From Alcanivorax sp. DSM 26293 (GTDB lineage: Bacteria > Pseudomonadota > Gammaproteobacteria > Pseudomonadales > Alcanivoracaceae), in contig NZ_FNUM01000006.1 in assembly GCF_900107995.1 (NCBI RefSeq), positions 186,001 through 250,000 on the forward strand: DNA of 64,000 bases, written 5' to 3'. Both the position numbers and the translations under genes were made by a program. This document shows, piece after piece, positions 44,142 to 52,124 of this stretch. A model generated the notes under the pieces. It was not told the origin of the DNA and did not search any database. It saw only the letters and a program-made list of their open reading frames with translations. How positions within the stretch are numbered: position 1 is the stretch's first letter; every line of letters begins with the position of its first letter.

Positions 44142-45458
44142 ATGAGTCTGAGACAACGTTTGATGCCACTGGTGGCCAAGCTGATCACCAGCGAACGCCT
44201 GCAACAATGGCGACGGGCCTTTCGCGAATCGCGCCGCAAGCTGCAACGGCGCCCTCATCAGACGGTGTTCTACTTCCGCATTGATGACCCCTATTCGGTG
44301 TTGATGGCCCAGGTACTGCCCCGCTTTGCCCGCCACTTCGGCATCACGATTACCCCCCGGGTCATGCTGTATCTGGATCAGCAGATGTACCCGGCGGCGG
44401 ACATGCTGGAAGAACTGGCCCCCCGCGACGCCACCCAGCTGGCGCGCCTGCACGACCTGGACTTTCCCCACCACTGGCAACTGCCGCCCCGGGAAGTGAG
44501 CCTGGCAGCGACACGCTGCCTGCTGAAACACGAGGGTGACGAGCGTTTCTGGAGCCTGGCCGCCGCCCTGGCCGATGCCCTGTGGCGCAACGACCACGAC
44601 AGACTGGAAGACCTGCTCACCGAACACGGCCAGATGCCCGCCGACCGGGCCCAGCTGGCCCTGGAAGCGCGCCGCGACCAGTTCCTCAAGGACGGCCACT
44701 ACCTCACCGGCACCCTGCACTACGAAGGCGAGTGGTACTGGAGCGTGGAACGGCTGGACCACCTGGCCCACCGCCTCAACGACCTGGGGCTGGGCAGCGC
44801 GGACTGGCCGCTGCCCTACGGCCGCGCCAAGCGGGCCCGCCTGAAAGACGTGCCGGAGGGCCTGAAAGGCAAACCCCTGGTGCTGTTCTTTTCTTTCCGC
44901 AGCCCCTACTCCTATCTGGCCCTGGCCCGCACCTATGCCATGGCGGACCATTACGGTCTGAACCTGAAGATCCGCCCGGTCCTGCCCATGGTCATGCGCG
45001 GGCTCTCGGTGCCCAAGGCCAAGCGTTTCTACATTCTCAAGGACGCCGCCCGGGAAGCCCGGCTGCACAGGGTGCCGTTCGGCAAGGTATGCGATCCGGT
45101 GGGTGCCGGCGTGGAACGCTGCATGGCTATCTGGCCTTTCGCCGAAAAGGAAGGTCGTCTGCGTGAATGGCTGCGCGCCGCCGCCACCGGCATCTGGAGC
45201 CAGGGCATCAACGCCGCCACCGACAATGGCCTGAAGTTCCTGGTGGAAAATGCCGGGTTGGACTGGAACCGGGCCCGCCGCTGGCTGGACGACGACAGCT
45301 GGCGCGATCGCGCGGAAGACAACCGCAACGCCATGATGGCCGCCGGCAGCTGGGGCGTTCCCAGCTTCCTGACCGAAAAGACCATGGTCTGGGGCCAGGA
45401 TCGTTTTGCGGTGATCGAACAGTGCCTGCTAGCCTCACAGACCGATGACAAGGACTGA
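44142..45458 (+). CDS. Tandem DsbA-like / 2-hydroxychromene-2-carboxylate isomerase-like protein
   Basis: 438 aa with two thioredoxin-fold DsbA/kappa-GST-type domains. The C-terminal one (about 240-430) is canonical: LFFSFRSPYSYLALARTY (Ser at the usual catalytic position) and a late WGVPSFLT cis-proline motif. The N-terminal one (about 40-215) starts FYFRIDDPYSVLMAQVL, where the catalytic serine position is Asp. No C-x-x-C motif, so not a disulfide enzyme. No signal peptide; cytosolic, possibly glutathione-dependent. The N-terminal 35 residues are very basic. GAGGAG upstream of the ATG. Role unknown. Confidence 0.78.
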   Translation: MSLRQRLMPLVAKLITSERLQQWRRAFRESRRKLQRRPHQTVFYFRIDDPYSVLMAQVLPRFARHFGITITPRVMLYLDQQMYPAADMLEELAPRDATQLARLHDLDFPHHWQLPPREVSLAATRCLLKHEGDERFWSLAAALADALWRNDHDRLEDLLTEHGQMPADRAQLALEARRDQFLKDGHYLTGTLHYEGEWYWSVERLDHLAHRLNDLGLGSADWPLPYGRAKRARLKDVPEGLKGKPLVLFFSFRSPYSYLALARTYAMADHYGLNLKIRPVLPMVMRGLSVPKAKRFYILKDAAREARLHRVPFGKVCDPVGAGVERCMAIWPFAEKEGRLREWLRAAATGIWSQGINAATDNGLKFLVENAGLDWNRARRWLDDDSWRDRAEDNRNAMMAAGSWGVPSFLTEKTMVWGQDRFAVIEQCLLASQTDDKD

Positions 45459-45479
45459 GATAGCCTCAGCTTCATTTCC

Positions 45480-45556
45480 GTAGGAGCGGCGCTCGAGCCG
45501 CGAAGCCGTTTTCGAAAAAATCTCTGGGCGCTTCGCGGCTCGAGCACCGCTCCTAC
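45480..45556. repeat. GTAGGAGC palindromic element
   Basis: 27-bp arms (45480-45506 and 45530-45556) with one mismatch; outer end GTAGGAGCGGCGCTCGAG. REP-like dispersed family, other copies at 50715, 55098 and 63011. Sits between the DsbA-like gene and the MAPEG gene. Confidence 0.8.
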
Positions 45557-45583
45557 GGCTTATAAAAACCACGGAGAATCACT

Positions 45584-45970
45584 ATGACCCTTGCTTACTG
45601 GTGCGTGCTTGCCGCCATTTTCCTCCCTTACCTGAATACGGCTCTCGCCAAGTTCCAGGGCGGCTTTGGCCCGAAACAGAACCATAACCCCCGGGAATTC
45701 CTGGAAACCCTGGAGGGCAGCCGCAAGCGGGCCCATTGGGCCCAGCAGAACAGTTTCGAGGTGACCCCCGCCTTTGCCGCAGCCGTGATCATTGCTCACC
45801 TTGTGCAAACCGCGCCCCAGGGCACCATCGACGGCATCGCCCTGGCCTTTGTGGTCAGCCGGGTCATGTACACCGTCTGCTACATCGCCGACTGGGCCAG
45901 CGCCCGCACCCTGGTATGGGCCTTCGGTATGGGCTGTATTGTGGCCCTGTTTGTGGGCGTAGGCAGTTAA
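45584..45970 (+). CDS. MAPEG family membrane protein
   Basis: 128 aa, four transmembrane helices. The loop with FGPKQNHNPREFLETLEGSRKRAHWAQQNSFE (quoted in parts: NHNPREFLE, RAHWAQQNSFE) and the RVMYTVCYIADW segment match bacterial MAPEG proteins, relatives of microsomal glutathione S-transferases. GGAGAATCACT precedes the ATG. The physiological substrate is unknown. It is followed by a heptad repeat and the reductase gene, so cotranscription is possible. Confidence 0.85.
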   Translation: MTLAYWCVLAAIFLPYLNTALAKFQGGFGPKQNHNPREFLETLEGSRKRAHWAQQNSFEVTPAFAAAVIIAHLVQTAPQGTIDGIALAFVVSRVMYTVCYIADWASARTLVWAFGMGCIVALFVGVGS

Positions 45971-45972
45971 CG

Positions 45973-46056
45973 AAAGTCGCGAGTGACGAGGCGCGAGTCG
46001 CGAAAGATAAAACCGGTTTGGGTTTTCGAAACTCGCTCCTCGTCAGTCGCAACTTT
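45973..46056. repeat. Heptad inverted-repeat element abutting a start codon
   Basis: Left arm of five 7-bp units (45973-46007: AAAGTCG, CGAGTGA, CGAGGCG, CGAGTCG, CGAAAGA) and right arm of five units (46022-46056) in inverse orientation, 14-bp spacer. The right arm ends three bases before the ATG of the next gene. Confidence 0.75.
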
Positions 46057-46059
46057 TCA

Positions 46060-47055
46060 ATGCCCAGGATCTATACCATCTCCGTCAACGGCAGGGATCA
46101 CTTCCCCTGCCGCCCTGACCAGACCATTGTCGAAGCCGGCCAACAGGCCGGCTTTGGCTTTCCGGTGGCCTGTCGCAATGGGGTGTGCGAACGCTGCACG
46201 GGCCGCCTGCACAGCGGACACGTTCAGCAAAGAAACCACATCATTCATGCGGGCGATGCCGATAGCTCCCGGGTGTTATACTGCGTCGCCCAACCACTCA
46301 GCGATTGCGAGATAGATGTGCCCGAGGTGACCGTTCCCGGCGAACTGCCAAGCCACGACGTCAACTGCCAGATTCAGCAGATCGAAGTGCTCAACCATGA
46401 CGTGAGCCGGGTCTGGCTGCAATTGCCCGCTGGCAAGCGGATCCAGTGGCATGCGGGCCAGTACCTGATGCTCAACCTGAACGGCGAAGGCTACCCCTTT
46501 TCCATTGCCAACCACTGCGATGGACGCGCTCTGGAACTGCATATCCGCCATGGCGACGATAACAGTGCCGCCCAGGACATCATGGCCTACCTGGAATCGG
46601 CCAGCACTGTCAGCATCACGTTGCCCGCCGGCCTGCGCTTTATCGACACGGCCCCGGCACAACCGGTGTGGTTTATCTGCGGTTCCACCGGATTTGCCCC
46701 GGTGAAGGCCATGGTCGAGCGGCTGATCGCCCTGGATTTCGATCAGCCGGTGCGTTTGTTCTGGGGCGCCCGCACCCCGGAGGACCTCTATCTGTCGACC
46801 CTGCCGGCCCAGTGGAAAACCGCCCTCAAGGACTTCGATTTCACCACCTCCCTGTCCGACATCCGCCACCCGGATCACGCCGAGGGTCTGGTCCACGAGG
46901 CGGCGCTGGCCGCTCTGGACGAACCGGACCTGCCCCTGTTCTATCTGGGCGGCTCCCCGCCCATGGCCTGGGCGGTGTTCGATGCACTGGTGGCAGAAGG
47001 GGTTCCCGCCGGCAATATCCATTGCGACGTGTTCGATTACGCGCCGAGGGATTAG
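46060..47055 (+). CDS. Ferredoxin-NAD(P)H reductase (2Fe-2S plus FNR domains)
   Basis: 331 aa. The N-terminal plant-type 2Fe-2S domain has CRNGVCERC (C-x4-C-x2-C) and a fourth Cys in VLYC. The FAD domain has YPFSIAN, standing in for R-x-Y-S, and the NAD domain has WFICGSTGFAPVKAM and a C-terminal YLGGSPPMAWAVFDAL. Layout equals CDP-6-deoxyglucoseen reductase/AscD-type and phenol hydroxylase P5-type reductases. It would pass electrons from NAD(P)H to an unknown oxygenase or dehydratase. The heptad repeat replaces the normal ribosome-site region, so the start is slightly uncertain. Confidence 0.85.
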   Translation: MPRIYTISVNGRDHFPCRPDQTIVEAGQQAGFGFPVACRNGVCERCTGRLHSGHVQQRNHIIHAGDADSSRVLYCVAQPLSDCEIDVPEVTVPGELPSHDVNCQIQQIEVLNHDVSRVWLQLPAGKRIQWHAGQYLMLNLNGEGYPFSIANHCDGRALELHIRHGDDNSAAQDIMAYLESASTVSITLPAGLRFIDTAPAQPVWFICGSTGFAPVKAMVERLIALDFDQPVRLFWGARTPEDLYLSTLPAQWKTALKDFDFTTSLSDIRHPDHAEGLVHEAALAALDEPDLPLFYLGGSPPMAWAVFDALVAEGVPAGNIHCDVFDYAPRD

Positions 47056-47057
47056 CG

Positions 47058-47236
47058 ACAAGCTTCAAGCTACAACGCGGGCTAAGCTCGTGCCAACCGA
47101 AGAGGCCTGAGCCCGCGCTGCGAGTCTAATTCGTCACTGGGCATCTAGCATTCACCTCGAATCGCGGCCAAAACGTTACCGGACTGGCAACAACCGAGCC
47201 CGCGTTGTAGCTTGTAGCTTGCTGCTTGTAGCTGAT
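47058..47236. repeat. Heptad inverted repeat, AGCTTGT type, with long spacer
   Basis: The left arm (47058-47085) has units ACAAGCT, TCAAGCT, ACAACGC plus GGGCT; the right arm (47197-47236) has the inverse, GCGTTGT, AGCTTGT, AGCTTGC, TGCTTGT. The inner 16 bp (AGCTACAACGCGGGCT and its complement) pair perfectly. Spacer about 110 bp without recognisable content. Fills the gap before pqiA. Confidence 0.65.
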
Positions 47237-47254
47237 TTCCAAGGAAAGGATGCG

Positions 47255-48541
47255 ATGGCGCAGGATTCTCCGCCCACAGTGCATAACCAGACACTTCTGC
47301 TGCCCTGCCATGAATGCGATCTGGTCTGCGAAGTGGTCCCTGGCGAGAAGGGCGGCTGGCTGCAATGTCCCCGCTGTCGGCACCCGCTGATGCGCCAGGC
47401 GCAGAGTGATCAGCTGACACCTGCGCTGGCGTTCACCGCCCTGATCCTGCTCGGCCTGTCTTTGCTGTTCCCCTACATCGGCTTTGAAAAAAGTGGTATC
47501 GAGCGTGCCATGACCGTCACCGATGCGGCCTGGGAACTGGCGGTCTATCACCACCCGGCACTGGCGGTGATCGTGATTGCCACCATCATCGTGATACCGG
47601 CCCTCTATCTGTTGTCGATCTGCTGGGTGCATCTGAGCCTGGCAGCGCCCCGCCAGCTGCCCGGCAGTCTGTTGCTGGCCCGCTGGCTGCCCCGCATGCA
47701 GCCGTGGATGATGGCCGATGTGTTTGCCATTGCCGCCCTGGTCAGCCTGGTGAAGATAGTCGCCATGGCACATATCCAGCTGCTCTCTGCCTTCTGGACC
47801 TTTTCCGGCTATGCCCTGTTATTGCTGATCACCGTCACTCGCATGAATACCATTAGCCTGTGGCAGCGGCTGCTTGGCAATCTGCAGCAGCCCGTTGCTG
47901 CCCGCAGCGGGCTGACCGCCCGCGCCCAGGGCCTGATCGGCTGCCAGTGGTGCGGACAGTTGCAGGCCATGCACCACCACCATTGCCAACGTTGCGACAG
48001 CCCCCTCCATGGTCGTCATCCGTTGACCCTGCAGCGGGTCTGGGCATTGCTGATCACGGCCATTCTCTGTTGCTTCCCGGCCCACCTGTTTCCGATCATG
48101 ACCACCACCAGCCTGGGACAGAACGAGCCATCCACCATCATTGCCGGTGTCATGCTGTTTCTGCGCCACGGCGACTGGCCCATTGCCCTGATCATCTTTA
48201 CTGCCAGCGTGCTGGTGCCGTTCGGGAAAATCCTGGCCCTGGGTTGGCTGTGTATCGCCAGCCGCCGGCGGGACACCCTGGATATGAAAAACCAGATGGC
48301 GCTTTACCGGATCACCGAATGGGTGGGCCGCTGGTCCATGATCGATGTGTTCGTGGTGGCCATCATTGTCGCCCTGTTCCAGATGGGCAATATTCTTACC
48401 GTGACCCCGGGCGTGGGTGGCGTGGCGTTTTCCGCCGTGGTGATATTCACCATGCTGGCCGCCCACCAGTTTGATCCCCGCCTGATTTGGGATCAGCAAC
48501 AAACCCTCACCCGCAACACGCAACCGGAGCATCAGCCTTGA
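47255..48541 (+). CDS. pqiA: PqiA: inner-membrane component of the PqiABC lipid transport system
   Basis: 428 aa from ATG 47255 (AAGGAAAGGA upstream). It contains two tandem PqiA modules, each a rubredoxin-like four-cysteine ribbon followed by four helices: first CHECDLVC ... CPRC (about 18-45), second CQWCGQL ... CQRC (about 231-250). PqiA anchors the periplasm-spanning PqiB tunnel used for lipid transport between membranes. The TGA overlaps the TTG start of pqiB. Confidence 0.93.
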   Translation: MAQDSPPTVHNQTLLLPCHECDLVCEVVPGEKGGWLQCPRCRHPLMRQAQSDQLTPALAFTALILLGLSLLFPYIGFEKSGIERAMTVTDAAWELAVYHHPALAVIVIATIIVIPALYLLSICWVHLSLAAPRQLPGSLLLARWLPRMQPWMMADVFAIAALVSLVKIVAMAHIQLLSAFWTFSGYALLLLITVTRMNTISLWQRLLGNLQQPVAARSGLTARAQGLIGCQWCGQLQAMHHHHCQRCDSPLHGRHPLTLQRVWALLITAILCCFPAHLFPIMTTTSLGQNEPSTIIAGVMLFLRHGDWPIALIIFTASVLVPFGKILALGWLCIASRRRDTLDMKNQMALYRITEWVGRWSMIDVFVVAIIVALFQMGNILTVTPGVGGVAFSAVVIFTMLAAHQFDPRLIWDQQQTLTRNTQPEHQP

Positions 48542-50154
48542 GTGACACCCAAGCCGAACCCCGCCGCACCCGGCTTTCCGCCGTCTGGCTGATCCCTCTG
48601 GCCGCGGCCCTGATCGGCCTGTGGCTGGTGTTCAGCTACCTGTCCAGCCAGGGGCCGGTGATCACGCTGACACTGGCGGATGCGGAAGGCATCAACGCCG
48701 GCAAGACCCCGGTAAAAACCCGCAACGTCCAGGTGGGGCTGGTGGAAAGTGTGCGGCTGTCCGATGACATGAGCCACACCCTGCTCACCGTCCAGATGCA
48801 ATCGGATACCGACCGCATGCTGGCCAGGGACACCCGCTTCTGGGTGGTCAAACCACGCATCAGCCGGGAAGGGGTCAGTGGTCTGAACACGGTCTTGTCC
48901 GGCTCCTATATCGAACTGATGCCCGGCGAAAGCAGCAAGAAAGGCAAGCGCTTCCAGGTACAGGACAGCCCGCCGCCGGAGACGACCGGCGCCGGCCTGT
49001 TCCTGAAGCTGGTCAGTGCAGCGGGCACCAATGTGGACGTGGGTGACCCGGTGAACTTTCGCAGCCTGAAGGTGGGCCGGGTGGTAGAAACCCGCTTCAA
49101 CGCCGCCGACAAACGCTTCCATCACCGCATCTTTATCCAGAAACCCTATGACGTGCTGGTCTCGGACAGCAGCCGTTTCTGGCAGGTCAACGGCCTGGGC
49201 TTTCAGCTCGACGCCCGTGGCTTCCAGGCCCAGATCCATTCCCTGGAAGCCTTGATCGGCGGCGGCATTACCTTCGCGGTGCCCGATGGCAACATGCGCG
49301 CCGGCGACCCGGTAGAGGACGAGCGGGAATTCACCCTGCACAACGATGAAGAAAGCGCCCGCCGGGCGCTCTACACCGACACCCTGGATTATGTGTTGCT
49401 GGTGGAACGCAGTGTGCGCGGCCTGAAAAGCGGCGCCCCGGTGGAATATCGGGGCATCCGGGTGGGCACGGTGGAACAGGTGGCCTGGGGCTTTGGCGAG
49501 TCCGGCCCGGCCACCATCAGCAGTGCCCCGATTCCGGTACTGATCCGCCTGGAGCCCCAGCGCATCACCCACCAGAACCACGAAGACACGGCACAATGGC
49601 GACAGGAAATCGACCGCATGATCGGTGACGGCCTGCGCGCCAGCCTGAAGCCGGGCAACCTGCTCACCGGCTCCCTGTTCGTGGACCTGGATTTTCACCC
49701 GGAGAGTCCCGCCAACTCTGGCGGCGAACGCTATGCAGACGTGGCGGTGTTCCCCACGGTCAACAGTGGCGGCATCAGCAAGATCGAGGACCAGATCCAG
49801 CAACTGCTGGACACGCTCAACGACCTGCCCATGGAGTCCATCGCCGGCAATCTGAACCGCAACCTGGATAATCTGGCCGACGCCACCCGGCGCCTGGACA
49901 CCTTGCTCGCCAACCCGGCGCTCAATGCCCTGCCGGAACGACTCACCGGCACCTTGGGCGCCCTGGAGGGCACTCTGCAGGGCTGGCAGTCCGGCGGTGA
50001 GGGCTATCAGCAGCTGCAAGGCACCTTGCAGAAGCTGAACCGTCTCCTGAATGAAGCGGAGCCATTGCTGGATACCCTGAACCGGCAACCCAACGCCCTG
50101 ATCTTCCAGCGCCAACCGGCCCCCGACCCGCAACCCAGAGGCCCCCGCCAATGA
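48538..50154 (+). CDS. pqiB: PqiB: MCE-domain lipid transport tunnel
   Basis: 538 aa. I choose TTG 48538 (SDTQAEPRRTRLSAVWLIP) because GGAG lies about nine bases upstream and it overlaps the pqiA stop (TTGA); a longer in-frame start inside pqiA is less likely. After one transmembrane helix (about 14-34) come three MCE domains (about 40-130, 155-245, 285-385), each with a G-[KD/SAP]-x-V-x-x-R-x-x-x-V-G pattern (KTPVKTRNVQVG; GDPVNFRSLKVG; GAPVEYRGIRVG). A long C-terminal helical region follows. Forms the hexameric needle from inner to outer membrane. Confidence 0.94.
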   Translation: MSDTQAEPRRTRLSAVWLIPLAAALIGLWLVFSYLSSQGPVITLTLADAEGINAGKTPVKTRNVQVGLVESVRLSDDMSHTLLTVQMQSDTDRMLARDTRFWVVKPRISREGVSGLNTVLSGSYIELMPGESSKKGKRFQVQDSPPPETTGAGLFLKLVSAAGTNVDVGDPVNFRSLKVGRVVETRFNAADKRFHHRIFIQKPYDVLVSDSSRFWQVNGLGFQLDARGFQAQIHSLEALIGGGITFAVPDGNMRAGDPVEDEREFTLHNDEESARRALYTDTLDYVLLVERSVRGLKSGAPVEYRGIRVGTVEQVAWGFGESGPATISSAPIPVLIRLEPQRITHQNHEDTAQWRQEIDRMIGDGLRASLKPGNLLTGSLFVDLDFHPESPANSGGERYADVAVFPTVNSGGISKIEDQIQQLLDTLNDLPMESIAGNLNRNLDNLADATRRLDTLLANPALNALPERLTGTLGALEGTLQGWQSGGEGYQQLQGTLQKLNRLLNEAEPLLDTLNRQPNALIFQRQPAPDPQPRGPRQ

Positions 50155-50678
50155 AATCTGTCCTCATTCCCGGCCTGCTGGCCGCCCTGATGACGTTGCT
50201 GAGTGCCTGCAGCCAGACCCCTCCGGCACCGGCGCCGGATTACCTGCTACCGGGCGCCAGCCACAGTGGCCACACCCCGCTGCGGATTCACGTGACCCTG
50301 GCCAGCTACCTGGACCAGGGCGGCATTGTGTTGCAACTGAGCGATACCGAGCTGCACGTGGCTCGCCAGCACCGCTGGGCAGAACCGCTGGGCTCACAAT
50401 TGCAGCGGGCACTGGCGGCCACCCTGGCAAGCCAGGCAACACTCCCGGAACAGGGAAAACTGGCACTACAAATCAGCCGCTTTCAGGGCGTGCAGAACGC
50501 TGAAGGGGATGTGGCCAGGATCACCGGCACCTGGCAGTTCACGTCAGACGCGCAAAGCCGAAAGGGCCCCATAGAGTGGCAGGGACCCATTAATGGCGAG
50601 GGCTATGCGCCACTGGTTGAAGCCCTGGATCAGGGGTGGCAGGACGTCGGGCAGGCCATCGCCCAGGCCCTGAAATAA
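50151..50678 (+). CDS. pqiC: PqiC: outer-membrane lipoprotein of the Pqi system
   Basis: 175 aa, lipobox LLSAC (Cys20). The mature part matches the ABC-type transport auxiliary lipoprotein (YmbA/PqiC) layout: YLLPG after the anchor, LDQGGIVLQLSDTELHVARQHRWAEPL in the centre. The ATG overlaps the pqiB stop (ATGA). PqiC forms the outer-membrane docking ring for PqiB. Confidence 0.92.
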   Translation: MKSVLIPGLLAALMTLLSACSQTPPAPAPDYLLPGASHSGHTPLRIHVTLASYLDQGGIVLQLSDTELHVARQHRWAEPLGSQLQRALAATLASQATLPEQGKLALQISRFQGVQNAEGDVARITGTWQFTSDAQSRKGPIEWQGPINGEGYAPLVEALDQGWQDVGQAIAQALK

Positions 50679-50714
50679 GGCGCCACACGGTATCGCAAGG
50701 GCCCGATTGGTTTT

Positions 50715-50831
50715 GTAGGAGCGCCGCTTGAGGCGCGAACAGCATTAGAAGCGAGTCAAGAGGTTAGAGTTTCGAAAATCGTTTCGTCCCTCGTAACTCG
50801 ACCCTTTTCGCGCCTCAAGCGGCGCTCCTAC
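50715..50831. repeat. GTAGGAGC palindrome enclosing a heptad element
   Basis: Perfect 25-bp outer arms (50715-50739 and 50807-50831, GTAGGAGCGCCGCTTGAGG...). Their 67-bp interior contains heptad units: left 50745-50779 (TTAGAAG, CGAGTCA, AGAGGTT, AGAGTTT, CGAAAAT) and an inverse right arm 50780-50807. Two repeat families are therefore nested here. Confidence 0.8.
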
Positions 50832-50835
50832 AGCA

Positions 50836-50876
50836 AAAAGGCCGCAACCGGATTCCCCGGCGCGGCCTTTTGATTT
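50836..50876. terminator. Bidirectional terminator between pqiC and hemY
   Basis: AAAAGGCCGC (50836-50845) pairs with GCGGCCTTTT (50862-50871), with A-run on one side and TTTTGATTTT on the other, so it can stop transcription in both directions between the two convergent operons. Confidence 0.87.
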
Positions 50877-50894
50877 TCGTTTTCCAATACCGCT

Positions 50895-52124
50895 CTATAG
50901 CGACTTCTCCGGCATCGGCAACGCGGGCAACTGCCCTTCCAGTTGCTGCAAGCGCCGCTCGAACGCTTTCTGCGCCTTGCTGGAATCTCCCAGCGCCTGA
51001 TACAAGCGCGACAGCTCAGCCAGCGCTGTGGCGCTCTGACTGGAGTTGGCGGCCGCTTCAAAGAAGCCTTGGGCCTTGCCCCACAGGCGCGCCTTCAGCG
51101 CCACCCGGCCAGCCGTAATCAGCACCGCCGCATTGCCAGGACGTTCCGCCAGCCAGCCTTCCAGCACCTGTAGCAGGTCATCCGGAGAAATATCGTCGAT
51201 GGCCTCCAGCACCGGCGGCAGACGATCATCCCATTCCCGGGAAAGGTGTTCCCGCACCAGATTCAGAGCCCCTTTGCCGCCACCCAGCTGTGCCAGAAAA
51301 CCGGCATAGCGGGCCACCATGGCCGGGTCATTTTTCAAATGCACCGGCACATCTTTCCACAGCTTGCGCAGCTCTTCGCGGCGGCCATCCGCATCGTTAA
51401 ACCCGGGCTTGCGCGCGGTTTCCTGCAACAGCGCCAACCAGGCCCGACGCTCACGTCGGGATTCCTTGCCCTCACCGAAGGCACGCTTGAGCCGCGGCAT
51501 CAGGGCGCACAGGGCCGGCCAGTCCTTCTGGCTTTCCAGCACCTCCGCATAGGTACGCAGGATACGCTTGTTTCGCGGCGCCAGGTCCGCCAGCACCTTC
51601 AGTTCCTGGCGGGCCTGCTCCGGGTAACCATCGTCCAGGGCGAAACGGGCCTTCATCAGCCCGGCCACCAACTGACCGCGACGATCACTGCTGGCGTTTT
51701 CCAGATAGCGCTGACTGGCCTCCACGTTCTCCTGCTCCTGGGCCGCTTCCGCCGCCAGCAACCAGGCCAGCAACGGCCAGTCGCCGTCTTCACCGGCGGC
51801 TACCAGCAGGCGCTCGGCCTTTTCCTGTTCACCATCCACCAGTTGCAGAAAACCACTGCGCAGACGTCGGGCCGCCACCGCTTTTTTCCAGCGACGGGTG
51901 GCACGCACCGGCTCCAGGGCATTCCAGGCAGCATTGCCGAGCAGGGTCAGAATGACAATGGCCACCGCCGTCAGCAGCGCGGCCAGCACCACGAAGCCCA
52001 GGGTGGTATCCATGGAAAAATCATCGCGGATCACCAGCACATAGCCGGAGTCCGCCGCCATCCAGCGCCCCAGCGCCAGAGCGGCAACCAGGGCGATGAC
52101 GATCAGCAGGGCGACTTTTTTCAT
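50895..52124 (-). CDS. hemY: HemY-type tetratricopeptide membrane protein
   Basis: 409 aa. N-terminal HemY_N region with two transmembrane helices (about 3-20 and 40-65), then TPR-like helical repeats (about 115-400). The name is historical: this gammaproteobacterial HemY is not protoporphyrinogen oxidase. Last gene of hemC-hemD-hemX-hemY; the ATG overlaps the hemX stop by four bases. Confidence 0.9.
   Translation of the reverse strand: MKKVALLIVIALVAALALGRWMAADSGYVLVIRDDFSMDTTLGFVVLAALLTAVAIVILTLLGNAAWNALEPVRATRRWKKAVAARRLRSGFLQLVDGEQEKAERLLVAAGEDGDWPLLAWLLAAEAAQEQENVEASQRYLENASSDRRGQLVAGLMKARFALDDGYPEQARQELKVLADLAPRNKRILRTYAEVLESQKDWPALCALMPRLKRAFGEGKESRRERRAWLALLQETARKPGFNDADGRREELRKLWKDVPVHLKNDPAMVARYAGFLAQLGGGKGALNLVREHLSREWDDRLPPVLEAIDDISPDDLLQVLEGWLAERPGNAAVLITAGRVALKARLWGKAQGFFEAAANSSQSATALAELSRLYQALGDSSKAQKAFERRLQQLEGQLPALPMPEKSL

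Noticed and set aside
45736-46059. Upstream extension of the reductase frame through the MAPEG gene and heptad repeat
   Set aside because: It overlaps MAPEG in another frame and the repeat; the ferredoxin domain begins right at 46060.
48532-50151. Minus-strand open frame of 539 codons opposite pqiB
   Set aside because: Antisense to a clear three-MCE-domain protein; no start site or motif.
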